DNA of 48,197 bases, taken from Lysobacterales bacterium (GTDB lineage Bacteria; Pseudomonadota; Gammaproteobacteria; Xanthomonadales; SZUA-38). Positions 43,138 to 48,197 of the stretch are shown here, in pieces. Below the pieces are notes generated by a model, which was not told where the DNA came from, made no database searches, and saw only the letters and a program-made list of their open reading frames with translations. How positions within the stretch are numbered: the stretch's first letter is position 1; each line of letters begins with the position of its first letter. Where the stretch lies: contig JANQOZ010000036.1 of the NCBI GenBank assembly GCA_028285525.1, forward strand, positions 1-48,197, given 5' to 3'. Both the position numbers and the translations under genes were made by a program.

Positions 43138-44625
43138 ATGAGTACAGCCTTGGAAACCGGCAGCGGTGTGCTGCCCGGCGCGCTGATCAACGGCGAGTGG
43201 GTTGCCGGGTCAGCCGGGACGTTTGAAGTGCATTCGCCTTTGACGCGCGACCTGCTGCATGTTGTCGGGCGTTGTGGCGAGGCGGACGTCGCCGCCGCCA
43301 TCCAGGCAGCCAAAGACGCCTTCCCTGAATGGGCCGCGACGTCGGTCAACGTCCGGGCCAACATTCTGCGCAAGATGCATCAGCTGTTTGTCGATCGGGG
43401 GCGAGACATCGCCACGATGATCACGGCGGAGGTCGGAAAAACTAAAGAGGCTGCGCTGGAGGAGGCGTTTGAGTACGCCGGACCCTCGTGGGGGAAAGCG
43501 GCTGAGGAGATTCTGCGCTATCGCGGGATGCTGCTCCCCTCCACCCAGGAGAACACCACGAACAAGCGGCTGGTGCTGGGGCATCGACCGCTGGGCCCTA
43601 TGGGGGTCATCACCCCCTACAACTTCCCCACGGATATTGCCTCCATCGCGCTCGGCCATGCGGTCGCTGCGGGCAACACGGTGGTTTGGAAACCGACCGA
43701 ATATGCGCCCAAGGCCTGCCAGATGGTGGCCGAGCTGTTCGAGGAGGCGGGCCTCCCGCCTGGGGTGATCAATCTCGTCCAGGGGCTTGGCGATGCCGGC
43801 GCCGCGATCGTTGATTCGAAAGACATCAAAGGCATCTTCTTCACCGGCTCCACGACCACCGGCGAGAACATCGCGCGCAAAGATCCGCTGCGGCCTATGT
43901 TGCTCGAGCTCGGAGGAGACGGGCCGCTGATCGTCCTGCCGGACGCCGACATCGATGCCGCCGTTGAGGGCGCAATCGTCGGCTGCTTTTACTACACCGG
44001 CCAGGTCTGTACCTCAGCCGAGCGGCTGTTGATTCATGAAGAGATTTACGACGAGTTTATGGCGAAGTTTCGCCAGGCGGCGTCTGAACTGCGTATCGGC
44101 GACCCCGCGGACGAAACCACCGACATGGGTCCGCTGTGTAACCCGACAACGCTGGCCCGGGTGAAATCTCATATCGACGATGCCGTGGCCAAAGGCGCGA
44201 AAATCGAGCAGTTCGGCCCGGAAAAGGATCTGTTTTATCCCGCGACGATTCTCACCGGCGTTTCTTCGGATATGCAGGTGCTGAAGGAAGAGACGTTTGG
44301 GCCGGTCGCTACGGTGATCAAGGTTGCTTCCGCGGACGAGGCCATCAAGATCGCCAACGAGTCGGAGCTTGGCTTGGTCGCCTCGCTGTGGACCCGAGAT
44401 CTGGGAACTGCCTGGCGGGTCGCCGAAGCGCTGCCCCACGGCAGCGTTAACGTCAACGAGACCACCAACTACTGGGATCAGCTAGCACCCTTTGGCGGCG
44501 CGGGCAGAAGCGGCGTCGGTCGCGAGCTGTCGCAGTGGTTCCTCGATTCATTTACCGAAGCCAAGCTCATCTCCTTCGATCTGGGTGGCGAGCGCGGCAG
44601 TCGACGAATCGCGGGTGGTTGGTAA
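43138..44625 (+). CDS. Aldehyde dehydrogenase
   Basis: A 495-residue ALDH with a good GAGGAG ribosome site. It has P-Y-N-F-P-T-D (160-166), F-T-G-S-T-T-T-G (235-242), the general base Glu257 in L-E-L-G-G-D-G-P and the nucleophile Cys291 in T-G-Q-V-C-T-S-A-E-R. The G-G-D-G-P form and the C-T-S-A-E-R segment place it nearer lactaldehyde/glyceraldehyde-type ALDHs than betaine-aldehyde dehydrogenase. It is flanked by the MFS transporter and the demethylase, and may oxidise an aldehyde made before or after demethylation. Confidence 0.92.
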   Translation: MSTALETGSGVLPGALINGEWVAGSAGTFEVHSPLTRDLLHVVGRCGEADVAAAIQAAKDAFPEWAATSVNVRANILRKMHQLFVDRGRDIATMITAEVGKTKEAALEEAFEYAGPSWGKAAEEILRYRGMLLPSTQENTTNKRLVLGHRPLGPMGVITPYNFPTDIASIALGHAVAAGNTVVWKPTEYAPKACQMVAELFEEAGLPPGVINLVQGLGDAGAAIVDSKDIKGIFFTGSTTTGENIARKDPLRPMLLELGGDGPLIVLPDADIDAAVEGAIVGCFYYTGQVCTSAERLLIHEEIYDEFMAKFRQAASELRIGDPADETTDMGPLCNPTTLARVKSHIDDAVAKGAKIEQFGPEKDLFYPATILTGVSSDMQVLKEETFGPVATVIKVASADEAIKIANESELGLVASLWTRDLGTAWRVAEALPHGSVNVNETTNYWDQLAPFGGAGRSGVGRELSQWFLDSFTEAKLISFDLGGERGSRRIAGGW

Positions 44626-44646
44626 GAGCGACAGGGGCAGGCATCG

Positions 44647-47103
44647 ATGGCACGCAAGCAGCACCCATCCCAAGCACAGATTGTCATCATCGGCGGGGGC
44701 ATCATCGGTTGCAGCATCGCTTACCACCTGACCAAGCTGGGCCGCAAAGACGTGGTGGTGCTGGAGCGCGACCAGCTGACCAGCGGAACCACCTGGCACG
44801 CGGCGGGCCTGATCACCACGCTGCGCCACACCGAAAACGAAACCCGCCTGGCCAAATATTCGCAGGAGCTTTACAAGAACCTCGAGGCTGAAACCGGCCA
44901 GGCGACGGGTTTTATGCAGGTGGGTTCGATCCAGCTGGCGTCAAGCAAAGTGCGCCTCCAGGAAATGCGGCGCGGCTGCGCGATGGCCAAGTGCTTCGGC
45001 GTAGAGTTTGAGGAAATCTCGCCCCAGCAGATCAGGGACACCTGGCCTCTCGCGCATACCGAAGATCTGCATTGTGGCTTTTTCTTTCCCAATGACGGTC
45101 GCGCAAACCCGACTGACACCACCCAGGCGTTGGCGAAGGGTGCGCGGATGGGAGGCGCCGAGATATACGAACACGTCAGCGTCGCCGAGGTGCTGATCGA
45201 CAAGGGTCGCGTCAAAGGGGTGGTGACCGACCAGGGCTGCATCGACTGCGAGGTGGTTGTTAACTGCACCGGCATGTGGGCACGGGACCTGGGGCTTCAG
45301 TCCGGGGTCGACATCCCGCTGCATGCCGCTGAGCACTACTACCTCATCACCGAAAACATCGAGGGCATGCATAATCGCCTGCCCATCCTCCGGGATCCCG
45401 ATCGGCGCGCCTACTACCGCGAGGAAGGTGGCGGCAAGCTGATGATCGGTCTGTTTGAAGATGTGGCCGCGCCCTGGGCGAAGGGCGGTGTGCCGGAAGG
45501 ATTTAGCTTTGGAGAGATTCCACCCGACTGGGACCGGATGATGCCTTACCTGGAAAAGGCCATGGGTCGGGTGCCCGTCTCCGAAGACTCAGGCATTCAG
45601 ATCCTGTTTTGTGGCCCGGAGAGTTTCACCGCTGACCACAACTACATCATGGGCGAAGCGCCCAACGTTGGCGGCTACTTTGTGGCGGCGGGCTTCAACT
45701 CGCTGGGGATTCTCTCCGCGGGCGGAGTAGGGCATGTGCTGTCTCAGTGGATAGCGGAAGGCTATCCCCCGATGGATGTGTTTGACGCGGATATTCGTCG
45801 CACACAGCCATTCCAAAACAACAAAAAGTACCTGATCGATCGCACGGTCGAATCGCTCGGCCTGGTGTATCGAAACCACTGGCCGTTCCGTCAGTTTGAG
45901 ACCGCCCGCGGCGTGAAGAAGCTGGTCCTGCACGATCGTCTGCAGGCCGCCGGAGGATGTTTCGGCGAATCAGCCGGCTGGGAGCGGCCGAACTGGTACG
46001 CACCGCCGGGGGTGGAGCCGCGCTATGAGTACAGCTGGGATCGGCAGAACTGGTTCGACTATGTGGGGGAAGAGCACCAGGCGGTTCGAGAACGGGTCGG
46101 CTTGTTTGAGCAGAGCTCGTTTTCCAAGCTGCTGGTCCAGGGGCGTGATGCGTTGGCCCATCTGAACTGGCTCGCCACGAACAATGTGGATATTGCGGTG
46201 GGCCGGAGCGTCTACACCCAGTTTCTCAACGCCCGCGGGGGGATCGAGGCTGATATCACGATTACCCGCATGGACGAGGAGTCTTTCCTGCTCGTTACGC
46301 CCGCTTTCACCCACACGCACGTGTTCCACTGGATCAAGGGCCAGATTCCAGACGACCGAAACGTGGTGGTCACCGATATCACTTGCACGCTGGGAATGCT
46401 CAACGTGCAGGGGCCGGCATCCCGTGAGCTGCTGTCCTCGATCAGCGACGCCGATTTCAGTCACGAGGCGTTTCCCTTCGGCGCCATGCAGCGCATCAAC
46501 GTCGGCTATAGCCAGGTGGACGCGCTGCGTATCACCTATTGCGGTGAGCTCGGGTGGGAGCTGTACGTGCCAACCGAGTATCTCCAGCAGGTTTACGATG
46601 ACTTGATCCAGGCAGGGGACGCCTTTGGCCTGCGTCACTGCGGCTACCACGCGCTGAACTCGCTACGTATCGAAAAGGCCTACCGGGAGTTTGCGCACGA
46701 TATCGGTGGTGACGACAGCCCGATCGAAGCGGGCCTTGGCTTCACCTGCAAACTCGACAAACCCGGCGGCTTTCTGGGGATGGACAAGGTCCAGGAGAAG
46801 AAAGCTGGGGGCGTTCCTTCCCGACGCCTGGTGCAGTTTTTGCTCGAAGATCCCCAGCCGCTGCTCTATCACGCCGAACCGATTTATCGCGACGGCGAAC
46901 TGGTTGGTTACACCACTTCCGGCATGTACGGATACACCCTCGGCGGAGCGGTAGGGCTGGGTTATGTCAACGCGTCCGATGGTGTCACGAAGGCGTACGT
47001 CGAATCGGGGCGATTCGAAATTGAGGTAGAGGGAACGCGGTATGCGGCTCGTGCCTCGCTTTCCCCCATGTACGACCCAGGCAACAAGCGCGTGCGGTGC
47101 TGA
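44647..47103 (+). CDS. FAD-dependent amine demethylase with C-terminal GcvT domain (DMGDH/sarcosine/MABO family)
   Basis: An 818-residue two-part enzyme. The N-terminal half (about 10-370) is a DAO-type flavoprotein: G-G-G-I-I-G-C-S-I-A (16-25) binds FAD, and His51 in S-G-T-T-W-H-A-A-G-L is the usual covalent FAD site in this family. A linker domain follows, then a GcvT folate-binding domain (about 440-715) with Y-T-Q-F-L-N-A-R-G-G-I-E-A-D and a C-terminal GcvT_C barrel. Members oxidise an N-methyl group and pass the one-carbon unit to tetrahydrofolate: dimethylglycine, sarcosine, or N-methyl-4-aminobutyrate (MABO). Its length is close to MABO. Glycine betaine products or N-methyl-GABA are both plausible substrates. 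Last gene of the operon. Confidence 0.93.
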   Translation: MARKQHPSQAQIVIIGGGIIGCSIAYHLTKLGRKDVVVLERDQLTSGTTWHAAGLITTLRHTENETRLAKYSQELYKNLEAETGQATGFMQVGSIQLASSKVRLQEMRRGCAMAKCFGVEFEEISPQQIRDTWPLAHTEDLHCGFFFPNDGRANPTDTTQALAKGARMGGAEIYEHVSVAEVLIDKGRVKGVVTDQGCIDCEVVVNCTGMWARDLGLQSGVDIPLHAAEHYYLITENIEGMHNRLPILRDPDRRAYYREEGGGKLMIGLFEDVAAPWAKGGVPEGFSFGEIPPDWDRMMPYLEKAMGRVPVSEDSGIQILFCGPESFTADHNYIMGEAPNVGGYFVAAGFNSLGILSAGGVGHVLSQWIAEGYPPMDVFDADIRRTQPFQNNKKYLIDRTVESLGLVYRNHWPFRQFETARGVKKLVLHDRLQAAGGCFGESAGWERPNWYAPPGVEPRYEYSWDRQNWFDYVGEEHQAVRERVGLFEQSSFSKLLVQGRDALAHLNWLATNNVDIAVGRSVYTQFLNARGGIEADITITRMDEESFLLVTPAFTHTHVFHWIKGQIPDDRNVVVTDITCTLGMLNVQGPASRELLSSISDADFSHEAFPFGAMQRINVGYSQVDALRITYCGELGWELYVPTEYLQQVYDDLIQAGDAFGLRHCGYHALNSLRIEKAYREFAHDIGGDDSPIEAGLGFTCKLDKPGGFLGMDKVQEKKAGGVPSRRLVQFLLEDPQPLLYHAEPIYRDGELVGYTTSGMYGYTLGGAVGLGYVNASDGVTKAYVESGRFEIEVEGTRYAARASLSPMYDPGNKRVRC

Positions 47104-47125
47104 TTGAGCGGTGTTTGCGCAAAAT

Positions 47126-47141
47126 TTTCATTATCATGAAA
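47126..47141. promoter_or_regulatory. Operator site C: TTTCAT-N4-ATGAAA
   Basis: A perfect palindrome (7-bp arms if the next base on each side is counted) located about 120 bases upstream of the TonB receptor. It is the best match to TTTCAY-N4-RYGAAA. Confidence 0.6.
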
Positions 47142-47259
47142 AAAATTCGAGAATCTCACAGAAATTTGAGATTTATTTTCACATAAGGCCGAAATTAGCC
47201 AAAAATAGGCTAGGATTGGCAAAAAATTGAGACAAGGGTCAACCCCGAGGAGCCACGCT

Positions 47260-48197
47260 ATGCGAATTTCACCACTCCGTCAGGCTGGGATCCTGTTATC
47301 CCTCCTTGTTGTCGTTTCTTCTCCCAATGCGCAGGTGCTCGAAGAGGTGGTGGTGACTGCCCAGAAGCGAGAGCAGAACCTGCAGGACGTCGGGATCGCG
47401 GTAACCGCCTTTACCGGTGAACAGATCTCTCAGCTCGGCTGGTTCAACGCCGAAAACGTAGCGGCACAAACGCCGGGTCTCATCGCAACCTCGTACAACA
47501 ACGCCGGAACGATCTCGCTCTTTTCGATTCGTGGCGTGGCGCAAACGGATTTCAACGACCACCAGGAGGCACCAACCGTTGTCTATCTGGACGGGGCTTA
47601 CATTCCGCAAACCAGCGCCGCTGGCGCCGCCCTGTTCGATATGGAGCGAGTTGAGGTGCTCAAGGGTCCTCAGGGAACGCTTTACGGGCGCAACGCAACT
47701 GGCGGCCTGGTTCATTTGATTACGGCCAAACCTACCGAGGAGGTGTCGGGCTACGCGGACCTGCAGTTTGCCGAGAACAGCCGAATCCGCTTCGAGGGCG
47801 CTTACAGCGGACCGCTGTCTGACAACACCCAGGCGCGCTTTTCGGTGTTTCATCTGCAGAACGATGGCTATATCGATAACCTGATTGGTGAAGATCTACG
47901 GGAAACCGATACAACCCACATCCGAGCGCAGATCCAGTCGCAGTTGACCGACAAGCTGTTCGCCAACTTTTCCTTTAACTGGGGTGAGTTCGACAACGCC
48001 GCCACGGCGTATGGCCATCGCACGGCGGTCCTGAATGCCGACGGCCTCGGCGAATTTGCCGGCCCAGGGTCCGTGGATTTTGGCGGCTACGCTGACAACG
48101 ACGGAGAGTTTTATCGCGGCTCCTTCGGGAGCCCGGGGCCAAACGATGCGGAGGGTTGGATTGCCACGCTGAACGTTGAGTATGAAATCAACGACTC
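47260..48197 (+). CDS. TonB-dependent outer-membrane receptor, 3' end missing
   Basis: Translated by hand from ATG 47260 (GAGGAG upstream); 312 codons are present and the gene runs off the window. The signal peptide is about 1-24, followed by the TonB box E-E-V-V-V-T-A-Q-K-R (28-37). The plug domain shows I-R-G-V-A-Q, V-Y-L-D-G-A-Y and the hallmark L-K-G-P-Q-G-T-L-Y-G-R-N-A-T-G-G (134-149). Barrel strands start near residue 165. The T-A-Q-K-R form is typical of receptors for organic substrates rather than classical siderophore receptors. Placement behind the demethylase operon and the shared operator suggest it takes up the same substrate or a bulkier precursor. Confidence 0.93.
   Translation, partial: MRISPLRQAGILLSLLVVVSSPNAQVLEEVVVTAQKREQNLQDVGIAVTAFTGEQISQLGWFNAENVAAQTPGLIATSYNNAGTISLFSIRGVAQTDFNDHQEAPTVVYLDGAYIPQTSAAGAALFDMERVEVLKGPQGTLYGRNATGGLVHLITAKPTEEVSGYADLQFAENSRIRFEGAYSGPLSDNTQARFSVFHLQNDGYIDNLIGEDLRETDTTHIRAQIQSQLTDKLFANFSFNWGEFDNAATAYGHRTAVLNADGLGEFAGPGSVDFGGYADNDGEFYRGSFGSPGPNDAEGWIATLNVEYEIND

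Noticed and set aside
47215..47232. Sigma54 promoter before the TonB receptor
   Set aside because: TTGGCA followed by TTGA resembles -24/-12 elements, but the spacing is one base short and the -12 GC is replaced by GA.

Overview
The window is a high-GC chromosomal segment of a gammaproteobacterium. The mix of proteins suggests the Xanthomonadales/Wenzhouxiangella-like or marine gammaproteobacterial range: exported beta-helix proteins ending in a short F-x-D-G-F-E motif, tandem G-S-W-F-D-P repeat domains, a kinase-TPR protein beside an ECF sigma factor, YjgN/M48, and a TonB receptor. This placement is by protein style only; there is no rRNA or tRNA here. Both ends cut through genes. The first 80 bases are an inverted copy of bases 96-175 and look like a fold-back assembly artefact at the contig end. 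No CRISPR array, transposase or prophage was seen, and no gene-free stretch is longer than about 300 bases.

Left half (1-25.3 kb), envelope and signalling. In order it holds a truncated DUF1800 protein (-), an uncharacterised Rossmann-like protein coupled to a GST-like protein (+), a small PH-domain membrane protein (-), an 800-residue exported protein (-), a TIR-TM-TPR protein (+), a DUF898/YjgN plus M48 protease operon (-), a Sua5/TsaC tRNA-modification enzyme (+), an exported class A beta-lactamase-like protein (+), an exported SDR (-), two exported proteins with C-terminal F-x-D-G-F-E (+), an ECF sigma / Ser-Thr kinase pair (-), a third exported beta-helix protein (-) and a membrane protein (+). 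The TIR and kinase proteins carry the same kind of TM-TPR module behind different signalling heads. Five exported proteins carry the [IV]F-x-D-[GS]-F-E motif, either just after the signal peptide or at the extreme C-terminus.

Middle (25.5-32.8 kb), mixed accessory genes: a class C beta-lactamase-family hydrolase, an AraC-type regulator overlapping a VOC protein, a Crp/Fnr-like regulator, a CocE/NonD hydrolase, two adjacent predicted nucleotidyltransferases and a two-TM membrane protein.

Right part (32.9-48.2 kb), small-molecule catabolism. One leftward operon encodes a GabT-type aminotransferase, a family III CoA-transferase, an aldehyde dehydrogenase and an exported amidohydrolase. A PuuR-like XRE-cupin regulator is divergent from it. 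A second XRE-cupin regulator precedes a rightward operon of MFS transporter, aldehyde dehydrogenase and an 818-residue FAD/GcvT amine demethylase, followed by a TonB-dependent receptor. A shared palindrome of the form TTTCAY-N4-RYGAAA lies upstream of the second regulator, the MFS operon and the receptor, so these probably form one regulon. My reading, which is inference, is uptake and demethylation of an N-methylated amino acid or betaine, for example N-methyl-4-aminobutyrate, feeding transamination, aldehyde oxidation and CoA activation.
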